Positions 44,007 to 51,850 of a DNA stretch of 64,000 nucleotides are shown piece by piece. This stretch comes from Lacihabitans sp. LS3-19 (GTDB lineage: Bacteria; Bacteroidota; Bacteroidia; Cytophagales; Spirosomataceae), in the NCBI RefSeq assembly GCF_024343575.1, contig NZ_RJUA01000017.1:1-64000 (forward strand). The letters are read 5' to 3'. Position numbers and translations under genes: made by a program. Each line of letters starts with the position of its first letter. Within the stretch, counting starts at the first letter, position 1. The notes beneath the pieces were generated by a model. It saw only the letters and a program-made list of their open reading frames with translations. It did not search any database and was not told where the DNA came from.

Positions 44007-45893
44007 ATGAAAATCAGGTATTTAAGTATTTTACTTTCCCTTCTAATTCTTGTAGGACTTATTTTCTTTAAACCGTGGTTTAGAGAGGCAGAAATTGGAA
44101 AAAAAACAATTTTTGTAAAAGAAAAAGAATTCATAAAAGAATACGAAGAAATTGCTAGAGAGATTTCTTACTTTAAAGATTCTGCGACTCTATACAAAAA
44201 GTTGAGATTTCTTGAACAAAAAGCAAAAACCTCTAAAATGGATGCGGATTTACTTCTAAGCCATATATTATTTGGTGATGATGACTCTTTTAAAAGTAAG
44301 TATTTCAATTCAAATTTTCAGTATTTTGAAGCTTTGAAGTATGCACAAAGGCTTAATTCAAGTTATTTTATGTCGAAAATATATCATGGATTAGCAATAA
44401 ATCATAGACAAGAAAATAAAAATGATGATGCAATAGAATTTTATAGAAAAGGAATATCAGAAGCATTAAAATTAAAAGGCTATAATAATTTTGGATCTCT
44501 TTATAATGATTTTGGAATTGCCTTTTTTGAGAATAAACAAATCGATTCTGCAAAATATTACTATGAAAAAGCGTTATTGGTTTTTAAAAACGAGAATAAT
44601 CCTATTGGAGATGGAATATATAATTCTAATATAGGAGATGTGTATTTTGATGAAAAAAAATTTAAATTAGCTTTATCCGCTTACTTAAAATCTAAATTGG
44701 TTTTTGCTGTTTTAAACCATGAAGGCCTAAATGCCCAAGTTTATTTTGATATAAGCAAAACCTATTATGAGATAAATGATATTAAAAATGCATTGATTTA
44801 CGCCTTAGATGCGAATAAAAATAGTATTAAAACTAAAAATTTGAACCTAATATATGATTCAGAAATTTTACTCTCCAAAATATATTCAAAGTTAAATAAT
44901 TATAAATTATCTAATGCCTATTTATTCAAGTGCATTGAAACAAGAAATGAGATAAATAAACAAGACTTAAATAGTAAAATTAAAGCGGCTAAATATGGCT
45001 ATGATTTTGAATTACAAAAAATACTAAACGAAACGCAGTTAAGGGACATCGAACAGAAAAAGAAAGAAAATTTTTGGTTAATTTTTGGAATATTATTGGC
45101 ATCCCTATTGGTTGGATTAATTTCATATTTCCTTTTTGATAGGACTAAAAAAAGTAAAATTATTGAAGCTCAAAAAGAAGAATTATCGAATGTTAATTCA
45201 TCTTTGGAAGAAAAAGTAAAGGAAAGAACAGCTGAACTCTTCTTAGCTAATAAAGAGTTAGTTATGAAAAACTTCGAAATAACCGAGGCCTTGTTTAAAG
45301 GTCAAGCCATAGAACGTAAACGAGTTGCAGCAGAATTGCATGACAATCTTGGGAGTACTCTATCTGCTTTAAAGTGGCGTTTGGGAGCTTTAGATGCTAC
45401 GAATTTGTCTAAGAATGAGAGAATTATATATGAAGGAATAAAAGAAAATATGGGTATTGCTTATGAAGAAGTTAGGCTAATTTCCCACGGTTTGATGCCT
45501 TCCCAATTCGAAAATTATGGTTTAGTTAATTCAATCAATAAATTTGCAGACGAGATAACTGAAAGTAGAAAAATAGGTGTACATACCGATTTTAAGGAAT
45601 TTGAATTTGTTCATAATAATAATTTATTACTAGAATTTTATAACATTACACTTGAATTAGTAAATAATGCTCTCAAATATGCGAATGCAAGTAATATTTG
45701 GATAGTTTATTCATCTTCTAATAGACACTTACATTTAATTGTCAAAGATGATGGTTCAGGTTTAAGCCCCAAGAGCATCGGTATGGGTTTAAATAATATT
45801 TATGAAAGATTGAGGCCTTATGATGGGAGTATTACATTAAACAACTCAAAAGAGAACAAAGGGTTAATAGCTTTAGTAAAAGTTGATTTTTAA
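44007..45893 (+). CDS. TPR sensor histidine kinase (HisKA_3 type)
   Basis: ATG 44007 gives 628 aa and a membrane helix at residues 4-21; the longer frame is less likely. Residues about 80-330 contain tetratricopeptide repeats, followed by a second helix at about 355-375 and a coiled coil. HisKA_3 has the phosphorylated His in ELHDNLGSTLSALKW (about 444), and the ATPase has LELVNNALKYA (about 548) and DDGSGL. The TPR part is probably periplasmic between the two helices. HisKA_3 kinases work with LuxR-type response regulators, and one lies at 48883. The four-gene HopA1 cassette lies between the two. The signal sensed is unknown. Confidence 0.92.
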   Translation: MKIRYLSILLSLLILVGLIFFKPWFREAEIGKKTIFVKEKEFIKEYEEIAREISYFKDSATLYKKLRFLEQKAKTSKMDADLLLSHILFGDDDSFKSKYFNSNFQYFEALKYAQRLNSSYFMSKIYHGLAINHRQENKNDDAIEFYRKGISEALKLKGYNNFGSLYNDFGIAFFENKQIDSAKYYYEKALLVFKNENNPIGDGIYNSNIGDVYFDEKKFKLALSAYLKSKLVFAVLNHEGLNAQVYFDISKTYYEINDIKNALIYALDANKNSIKTKNLNLIYDSEILLSKIYSKLNNYKLSNAYLFKCIETRNEINKQDLNSKIKAAKYGYDFELQKILNETQLRDIEQKKKENFWLIFGILLASLLVGLISYFLFDRTKKSKIIEAQKEELSNVNSSLEEKVKERTAELFLANKELVMKNFEITEALFKGQAIERKRVAAELHDNLGSTLSALKWRLGALDATNLSKNERIIYEGIKENMGIAYEEVRLISHGLMPSQFENYGLVNSINKFADEITESRKIGVHTDFKEFEFVHNNNLLLEFYNITLELVNNALKYANASNIWIVYSSSNRHLHLIVKDDGSGLSPKSIGMGLNNIYERLRPYDGSITLNNSKENKGLIALVKVDF

Positions 45894-45921
45894 TGGAATA
45901 ATTAAAGTATATAAAGTGAAT

Positions 45922-46800
45922 TCAAAATAGCCCTTTCTGTTGATAAAATTTAGTAAAATCTGAATATGGGTTACAAAAAAAAGAATTCAAATAATATCCT
46001 TGTGATTTAATTCTATTAATCACTTTTTTTATTAATGGCTCTTTTTCAGCACTTGGATATTCTTTAATAACTTTTGAAATTAAATTTACCCTCAAAAGGC
46101 CGAAACTAAAATTATTATCAGATGGGTTTTCTCCAAATCCGATTGAATTATTGATTTTATGTAGAAAAAATGGAACTCCTAACCGAAAGTTTACCCTATT
46201 GGCATTATAAAAATTGATTACCATCTCAAAGAATAAGTCAAAATTTATAATTGGGAAAAACAGAACTAAAATATCAGATCTGTCATAAAATTTTGTTTTG
46301 TAAAAACACTTTAAACTAAAGTAATTTGTATTATCTTTTATAGCATATTTAATAAAATTCACAACACCTTCCTTTGTTAAGTTCAAATAAAATCGTCCAA
46401 TATGATTATTTGGATATGTACAACTAAAGTTTTTCCTCAAATAAAAAAAATTATCATCATACCAATGATTATAAACAAAATAATTAATCCTATTACTATT
46501 ATTATTATTTACAAAATATTCTCCCGGATTCAAGACCAAAGGTGCCATTAAACTTCCTGCTTTTACTATTCCATTTTCAAGCTTCCTAATTACTTCAACG
46601 TTTTTCGTTTCATTGTCTAAATACTCAATCTTCAAAATATCAGTTAAAAAACACTCATTACCTACTTCTCCAATGGGATTTGTATACGTTCGATATAATA
46701 AAGATTGTACAGATGGTCCATTAAGTAATGGATTTAAGTTTCTATTTACCTCTATTTTGTTTTGCAAAAAGGTATCAAAATAATCATATAATTCTTTCAT
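45922..46800 (-). CDS. HopA1-family protein (LxmY-like lyase candidate)
   Basis: The 292-aa protein matches the HopA1 pattern, named after a type III effector. It shows GRFYLNLTKEGVVNF (135-149), YDRSDILVLFF (172-182), VPFFLHKINNSIGFGENP (209-226), FSFGLLRVN (231-239) and YLNSFFCNPYSDF (270-282). In class V lanthipeptide clusters, HopA1-like proteins act as lyases that remove phosphate from phospho-Ser/Thr to give dehydroamino acids. They work there with an APH-like kinase, as is present directly upstream. Its start overlaps the kinase stop by 17 bp, so the two are cotranslated. No secretion signal is seen. It could also be a toxin-like effector. The family call is firm; the activity is inference. 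Confidence 0.8.
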   Translation of the reverse strand: MKELYDYFDTFLQNKIEVNRNLNPLLNGPSVQSLLYRTYTNPIGEVGNECFLTDILKIEYLDNETKNVEVIRKLENGIVKAGSLMAPLVLNPGEYFVNNNNSNRINYFVYNHWYDDNFFYLRKNFSCTYPNNHIGRFYLNLTKEGVVNFIKYAIKDNTNYFSLKCFYKTKFYDRSDILVLFFPIINFDLFFEMVINFYNANRVNFRLGVPFFLHKINNSIGFGENPSDNNFSFGLLRVNLISKVIKEYPSAEKEPLIKKVINRIKSQGYYLNSFFCNPYSDFTKFYQQKGLF

Positions 46801-47677
46801 TTCTGTTTATAGCCGATAATAGATCAGTGGATAATTTAAAATAAAAATTATCTTTTATTTGATTGATTTGATATTCATTATCTATAACAATTCTCCAAAT
46901 TATTGAGATGGAAAGGAACGCTAAAAATTTTCTGAATTTTTTAGTATTTCGTAAGTAAATATTTTTAAAAACAACCTTGTATTCTGGATTGTGTGTTATA
47001 AAATTGACTAAATCACTTCGGCCAGTAAAATCCAAAATTTCAAAATTATCAGTATCATATAATATTAAAGAGGAAACAAAATAACTCAATTCAAAAACCT
47101 CATCACCAATTCCAGCATTTTCCCAATCAATCACATAATAATCATTTTCAGATAATATTATAATATTATCTGATTTCAAATCCCCATGAACACAAGTCTC
47201 ATGTACATATTTTTTTTTCCATTTACTTATTGATAAGGCTAGATCTGTGCTAAGTTTCTGAATAAAATAACTTTTAGAAAACAATTGGGGAGGATAATTT
47301 TTTTTGAAAGATGATGGATTTAATTTTCCTAGTGACTGTTGAATTCTAAAGAAAATTAATACTTTGTCCTCCAAAATCAAGCCATGCGATAGTTTTGGTT
47401 TGATATACCGATAAATAATAATGTCATTAAGTTTATCAATATGCAAGACTTCTGGAGTACAGAAGAAACCCGAAATTAATTTTTGATTTCGAGTTTCCTT
47501 TCTGAATCGGCTTTTCTCTTTTTTATCTTCACTAAAAAATGATTTCAAAATGAATTCATCATTAATATTCAAAACAAGAGTTGCAGAATTTCTTAATTCC
47601 TGAATTTTCCAAACAACAATTTTTTCTTGAAGAACAAGACTTAACCAAAATTGTATATAGTCTTTGGTGAAAATCAA
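46784..47677 (-). CDS. APH/LxmK-like phosphotransferase
   Basis: The 297-aa protein has an aminoglycoside-phosphotransferase-like kinase fold. It shows Lys45 in EFILKSF, the catalytic loop CVHGDLKSDNIII (HGD at 164-166, Asn171) and the metal-binding VIDWENAG (Asp184). Active residues are intact. In class V lanthipeptide systems a kinase of this class phosphorylates Ser/Thr of the precursor, and a HopA1-like lyase then eliminates the phosphate. The HopA1 gene lies immediately downstream and overlaps by 17 bp. Alternatives are small-molecule or protein kinases of the same fold. The gene is 2 bp after the protein-glutaminase-like gene. Confidence 0.85.
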   Translation of the reverse strand: MIFTKDYIQFWLSLVLQEKIVVWKIQELRNSATLVLNINDEFILKSFFSEDKKEKSRFRKETRNQKLISGFFCTPEVLHIDKLNDIIIYRYIKPKLSHGLILEDKVLIFFRIQQSLGKLNPSSFKKNYPPQLFSKSYFIQKLSTDLALSISKWKKKYVHETCVHGDLKSDNIIILSENDYYVIDWENAGIGDEVFELSYFVSSLILYDTDNFEILDFTGRSDLVNFITHNPEYKVVFKNIYLRNTKKFRKFLAFLSISIIWRIVIDNEYQINQIKDNFYFKLSTDLLSAINRNERII

Positions 47678-47679
47678 AA

Positions 47680-48303
47680 TTATTTAATGGTAATAAGTGG
47701 GTTTTGGTTAATTTTACCATTTTCTGTTACCTCGTCCTCAAATAAGTAATCACAAGGATTGAAAAAATCTAAATACTTTGTACCCAAAGGCTTATAGTAT
47801 ATACTTGGAAAAATAATAAATGATACATGACTAATATCAATACTTTGATTTGTTAATTCTGCTTTTGTTACAAGTGTGAACCATTCATCCAAATAAAAGT
47901 ACATATCTTCCTTTTTTTCGGTTATTTGCAGCATAGGATCTATGACAATGCTCTGAAGATAATTGATTTGTCTATTTTTATATTTTCTTATTGCTTCTTT
48001 TCTCACTAAAACAGCTTGATGATTTTCCCAAGTATCAGCTACCAAATCTTTTCTTGAAATGGCATAAATTTTTTCACATTTTAAATTATTATTGTTAATA
48101 ACTTCTGCAATCATATTTGACACATTATAGCACGAATTATCTATTTTTGATAAATCAATATTGTCCAATATAATTTTTAAGTCCTTATATTGTTTAAGTG
48201 TTACAAATTTATTTCTTAAAGAATCATTTTTTAATAAAGTTTCTACCATACTCACTTTGTGAGGGTATTTCTCTTGGCAAGTTTTTAAGGCTTCAGGTGC
48301 CAT
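47680..48303 (-). CDS. Protein-glutaminase-like Cys/His/Asp enzyme
   Basis: The 207-aa protein follows the active-site order of protein glutaminase. Cys58 is in DNSCYNVSNMIAEV, with nearby NNNLKCEKIYA. His95 is in WENHQAVLV, and Asp122 is in IVIDPML. The secreted protein glutaminase of Chryseobacterium has the corresponding CYxRAHKM, WSYHVAILV and IIDPSL. This alignment is from memory. Enzymes of this type deamidate Gln side chains, and related folds crosslink or cleave. There is no signal peptide, so its target is cytoplasmic, possibly the 120-aa protein encoded right upstream (adjacent, no gap). The C-terminus (NPCDYLFEDEV and on) is not recognised. Confidence 0.7.
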   Translation of the reverse strand: MAPEALKTCQEKYPHKVSMVETLLKNDSLRNKFVTLKQYKDLKIILDNIDLSKIDNSCYNVSNMIAEVINNNNLKCEKIYAISRKDLVADTWENHQAVLVRKEAIRKYKNRQINYLQSIVIDPMLQITEKKEDMYFYLDEWFTLVTKAELTNQSIDISHVSFIIFPSIYYKPLGTKYLDFFNPCDYLFEDEVTENGKINQNPLITIK

Positions 48304-48666
48304 TTAGATAATATCAAATGTTAAACTTAGACCTTTCATTTCAAATCTCGTCCATGTAACAGGGCATGGCCTTTGAGTAATGGCAGGTATTTGACCTCCT
48401 TGCCCAGAAGTTCCATTTTTTTTCATAATCAAAATTCTTTGTTCAAAATCATTTGATAAAGGTTTATTTTGAAAATCTAAAACGAAATTTTTTATGTATT
48501 TGGAATCTAAAAAAAATGAGTTTTTACCAGGTTCAATCAATCCAGAAATTCCGCCTATGATGGAAACTCCATCGTTGGTGATTTTGTCAACATTGACAAT
48601 GATTGCCACATTTTTTTCTCCATCCTTAAATTCGTTTAGTTTTTTTATGACCGCATCTTTGTTCAT
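48304..48666 (-). CDS. 120-aa unknown protein heading the HopA1 operon, candidate substrate
   Basis: I recognise no family. The N-terminal 80 residues are a folded-looking alpha/beta part with acidic and basic helices. The tail from residue 84 (NGTSGQGGQIPAITQ, RPCPVTWTRF) is Gly/Gln/Thr-rich with one Cys101 and several Ser/Thr, after a basic KK. That is the sort of tail a kinase-plus-lyase pair or a glutaminase could modify, so a precursor or target role is attractive. There is no GG-type cleavage site. It is directly followed by the glutaminase-like gene and heads the operon. The 216 bp upstream are AT-rich with two direct repeats. Confidence 0.6.
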   Translation of the reverse strand: MNKDAVIKKLNEFKDGEKNVAIIVNVDKITNDGVSIIGGISGLIEPGKNSFFLDSKYIKNFVLDFQNKPLSNDFEQRILIMKKNGTSGQGGQIPAITQRPCPVTWTRFEMKGLSLTFDII

Positions 48667-48708
48667 AATTAAAAAGTTTATTATTTATTATTTTAAAATT
48701 TAATTCCT

Positions 48709-48816
48709 GTTTTTTGTTAGGTTAAACATAGTTTTTCTTTAACATTAATTCCCATATTGGACATAAATTAAAGCTTTTAAACTTAATTTCTTGTCCAGTT
48801 TTTTATTCGGTTAAAC
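48709..48816. promoter_or_regulatory. Two direct repeats upstream of the HopA1 operon
   Basis: GTTTTTTGTTAGGTTAAAC (48709-48727) and GTTTTTTATTCGGTTAAAC (48798-48816) match at 17 of 19 positions, 89 bp apart. They lie about 43 and 132 bp before the operon's first ATG at 48666. They could be binding sites of the LuxR-type regulator or another factor. Confidence 0.45.
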
Positions 48817-48882
48817 TTCTTCTCACAGTATATAACAATAAAAAGTTTGACTTCATAATTAAATATTTTTATTTAATATCTA

Positions 48883-49536
48883 TCATTCCACCACCCCATT
48901 CCTCAACCCCCACCTCATCAGTCCAATCGCACTATTTACCCCCAGTTTCTTCATCAAATTTCGTCTGTGGGTTTCTACGGTAGTGCTGCTAATGTGCAGA
49001 CGGTCGCCTATTTCTATGTTGCTGAGGTCTTCGCTTATTAGTTTTAGTATTTCTATTTCGCGTTTGGTGAGTGGGTTTACGTCTTCCACTCGGGTTTTGC
49101 CATTTGGGCTTTCGAATTCGGGTATTTCGGCTAGTTTTTTTACTATTCGCTCGCTAAAATACTTTTCGCCATTGGCTACAGTTCTTATGGCGTTTATGAG
49201 TTCTGGCTTTTCGGCACTTTTCATTACGTAGCCGTAAATACCCACTTTCAAAGCTTCCTTTATATGTTGGGCTTCCTCACTCATGGTCAGCATAATGCTC
49301 CTTGTTTTTGGTGAGGTGTCCTTCATACGCATGGTCATCTCTATGCCATTTAACAAGGGCATGTGATAATCCGCCAAAACGATGTCAACTGTATTTTTTT
49401 CAGCAAAAGAAAGAGCCTGCCAACCATTGTTTACTGTGCCAACTATCTCGAAGCCATCTACCGTACCCAAAAGCATACTCAAACTTTCGGCAACAAGATG
49501 GTGGTCGTCAGCTATTAGGATTCTAGTGGCTTCCAT
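48883..49536 (-). CDS. LuxR/NarL-type response regulator
   Basis: The 217-aa protein has a receiver domain with the acidic pair in IADDHHLVAES and phospho-acceptor Asp in IVLADYHMPLLNG. It also has TMSEEA and Lys in YVMKSAEKPE. The C-terminal LuxR helix-turn-helix begins VNPLTKREIEILKLISEDLSN and reads IGDRLHISSTTVETHRRN. It suits a HisKA_3 partner kinase, the nearest being at 44007. The HopA1 operon reads in the same direction, 216 bp downstream of this gene's stop. It may activate that operon; this is inference. Confidence 0.95.
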   Translation of the reverse strand: MEATRILIADDHHLVAESLSMLLGTVDGFEIVGTVNNGWQALSFAEKNTVDIVLADYHMPLLNGIEMTMRMKDTSPKTRSIMLTMSEEAQHIKEALKVGIYGYVMKSAEKPELINAIRTVANGEKYFSERIVKKLAEIPEFESPNGKTRVEDVNPLTKREIEILKLISEDLSNIEIGDRLHISSTTVETHRRNLMKKLGVNSAIGLMRWGLRNGVVE

Positions 49537-49644
49537 GGATTATAATGGTTTTTAGGGTTTTTCTTTTAAAATTCAAAATAATAATTCTAATTTCAAAATA
49601 TTATTCTTAATTCTTAAGCAAAATTGGAAAGATATTTCTTTATA

Positions 49645-49670
49645 AAAAATACTGTCTAGACAGTATTTTT
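49645..49670. promoter_or_regulatory. Perfect 26-bp palindrome between divergent genes
   Basis: The core ACTGTCTAGACAGT (49651-49664) is extended by ATTTTT arms to a perfect palindrome. It lies between the response-regulator gene and the TfoX gene. The shape suits a TetR-like operator, but the flanking A/T runs would also make it a bidirectional terminator hairpin. Confidence 0.55.
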
Positions 49671-49727
49671 ATGGTTTTATTCTACTGGTTTTCAGGTATT
49701 TTTTAATTTATTCTAAACAAAAGACCC

Positions 49728-50105
49728 ATGTCCTACTCTCAAACCCTAGCCAACCGCATCCGGTTCAGTCTACAAAACCTCGAAAACGTCGAGGAAAAAG
49801 AAATGATGGGTGGTTTATGTTTTATGCTGAATGACAAAATGTGTGTGGGCATCATCAAAGATGAGTTGATGTGCAGGGTAGATCCTGATGAGAAAGCTGA
49901 GCTTTTAGAAAAACAGGGCTGCTTCGAGATGATGTTTACAGGCAGACCCATGAAAGCATTTGTGCAAGTAGACGAAACTGGGTTAAGAACCCAAGCTGAT
50001 TTTAATTTCTGGATTAACAAATGCCTAGAATATAATCCTAAAGCGAAATCCTCAAAACGGAACGCCGCCCGAAATAAAAAACCTCATTCAGATAAATCCA
50101 AATGA
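49728..50105 (+). CDS. TfoX N-terminal domain protein
   Basis: The 125-aa protein matches the TfoX/Sxy N-terminal domain: EEKEMMGGLCFMLNDKMCVGI, then ELMCRVDPDEKAELLEK and MKAFVQVDE. The C-terminal 25 residues are basic (Lys/Arg/Ser). TfoX in Gammaproteobacteria regulates competence, but stand-alone N-terminal domains in Bacteroidota have no shown role. A perfect palindrome lies 58 bp before its start. A short CCTCATT...AATGAGG hairpin spans the stop codon. Confidence 0.85.
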   Translation: MSYSQTLANRIRFSLQNLENVEEKEMMGGLCFMLNDKMCVGIIKDELMCRVDPDEKAELLEKQGCFEMMFTGRPMKAFVQVDETGLRTQADFNFWINKCLEYNPKAKSSKRNAARNKKPHSDKSK

Positions 50106-50159
50106 GGTAAATAAACCGTCAAACGCAAATCAAATATCACAAACTGTCATTCGTATAAA

Positions 50160-50220
50160 ACGTCAATCGAATAAATCGTAAATCGTAAATCGTCAATCGT
50201 AAATCGAGTCAATCGTCAAT
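50160..50220. repeat. AAATCGTCAATCGT short tandem repeats
   Basis: About six imperfect copies of AATCGTAAATCGT and CAATCGTC units, roughly 7-10 bp each. They fill the gap between the convergent TfoX and transporter genes. Confidence 0.75.
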
Positions 50221-50249
50221 CCAATAAATCTAAAATTAAACCAATCAAA

Positions 50250-51848
50250 TCAATGTCCACCCTTCACATTGCTAACTTCCTTGTCAAAGTCAATCCCTTG
50301 CTTACGCAATACTTTCTGAACGATAATTCCAAAGACAAATAGATAAACAAAACAAGCTGTAGCTAGAAGGTAGGAAGTCTGAATTCCTGCGGTATCAGCA
50401 ATTCTTCCTTGTACCACTGGTATTATTGCTCCACCCAGTATCATCATTATCAAAAATGCCGAGCCTTGGTTGGTATATTTTCCCAAGCCAGCTGTTCCTA
50501 ATGAGAAAATACTTGGCCATAGTATAGAACAAAACAATCCACCAGAAATCAATGAAAATAAGGCAACTTTTCCGGTGGTCATCACCCCAATTATGGTCAT
50601 TATGGCTCCTAGTGCAGTAAATAACAATAACAATCTCACAGGTTTTTCTTTACTAGCAAAATAAGCCACAATTAAAACAACCACACAAGCTGCATAAGGC
50701 AATAAATCTGTCACATCACCACTATAAAGAGAATTAACTAATAATATAATGGCAAAAGCCACAAAAGGCACTACGACTATTAGGATTCGTTTTAGTTTAG
50801 GAGAAGGGTCAAAATTGCTAATTGAAGCCGTCCATCTACCAATCATCATACTTCCCCAAAACAGAGAAACGTATTTTGATATTTCTGAAGAGTCCAAGTT
50901 TTCTGTGATTTTCAAGTATTCACCTAAATTTGAACCAATAGTTACTTCTACCCCGACATATACAAAAATAGCTGTCATGCCCAATATCGCTTGTGGATAG
51001 GATAAAACCGAGCTTGCATTGGTAACTGCTCCAGATTTTTTACCTACCGAATATATCAAATAGCCAAGCATCAAAACTACCATCAAGCCGAACGTAAACA
51101 TGATGGCTGTTTCAATAGAAGTAAATATGGCTACCAAAACACATACACTTAGAAATATCATCGGAAGTGTTAACATTACGTTACTTACTTTAACATCTTC
51201 ATCGTTTTTGATTCTAGGCAAATTTGATTTCCAGAAAAACAAGGCAAGCAAGGCAAATAATAATCCCAAGAATAAGTAAGGTATTTTGACATCTTCTATC
51301 GAAGCGTTTTCTGCCGCTTCTTTAGAAATAGAACCAAATATTGCAAATGAAACCAAAGCTGGGCCAATTGTGCCGCCTAAGTTATTTACTGCTCCACCAA
51401 GGTTAATCCTTTGTGCTCCAGTTTCAGGAGGTCCCAAAGCTATCATAAAAGGCTGGGTAGCGGTTTGTTGTAATGAAAAACCCAATCCAACTATAAATAA
51501 TCCTGCCAATAATAGGGGATAAGAAGCAGTTTGAGCGGCCGGATAAAACAATAAAGTACCTACGGCAGAAATCAAAAGGCCAATCACGATTCCGTTTTTA
51601 TAACCGATTTTGTTTAGAATATCTCCTTTCATTATTTTTGAAAAGATCAAATACAAAACCGAACCAATAAAATAAGCAGCATAAAAAGCGAAATCTACCA
51701 ATTGGGCTTGGGTTTGGGTTAAATCAAACTTTAGTTTGAATAGCGGAATCAATATTCCGTTGGATGCTGCCACAAAACTCCAAAAAAACCATACGGTCAT
51801 GAGGGTATACAGAGCAGGGAGGTTTGTTGAATTGTTTTTGTTTTCCAT
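50250..51848 (-). CDS. FucP-like MFS sugar permease
   Basis: The 532-aa membrane protein has 12 or more helices and the FucP/GlcP pattern. Helix 1 has FWSFVAASNGILIPLFK, then TQTQAQLVDFAFYAAYFIG, and GLGFSLQQTATQPFMIALG in helix 4. This group of the major facilitator superfamily imports fucose, glucose or galactose with protons. The substrate is not shown, as no sugar kinase or isomerase is next to it. The hflX stop lies 2 bp upstream of its ATG on the same strand, so the two are probably cotranscribed. Confidence 0.88.
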   Translation of the reverse strand: MENKNNSTNLPALYTLMTVWFFWSFVAASNGILIPLFKLKFDLTQTQAQLVDFAFYAAYFIGSVLYLIFSKIMKGDILNKIGYKNGIVIGLLISAVGTLLFYPAAQTASYPLLLAGLFIVGLGFSLQQTATQPFMIALGPPETGAQRINLGGAVNNLGGTIGPALVSFAIFGSISKEAAENASIEDVKIPYLFLGLLFALLALFFWKSNLPRIKNDEDVKVSNVMLTLPMIFLSVCVLVAIFTSIETAIMFTFGLMVVLMLGYLIYSVGKKSGAVTNASSVLSYPQAILGMTAIFVYVGVEVTIGSNLGEYLKITENLDSSEISKYVSLFWGSMMIGRWTASISNFDPSPKLKRILIVVVPFVAFAIILLVNSLYSGDVTDLLPYAACVVVLIVAYFASKEKPVRLLLLFTALGAIMTIIGVMTTGKVALFSLISGGLFCSILWPSIFSLGTAGLGKYTNQGSAFLIMMILGGAIIPVVQGRIADTAGIQTSYLLATACFVYLFVFGIIVQKVLRKQGIDFDKEVSNVKGGH

Positions 51849-51850
51849 AT

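Noticed and set aside
45922-48666. Type III secretion or plant-pathogen effector locus, because of the HopA1 name
   Set aside because: No secretion apparatus or chaperone genes are nearby. HopA1-like proteins also occur in peptide-modification clusters, and the kinase neighbour fits that better.
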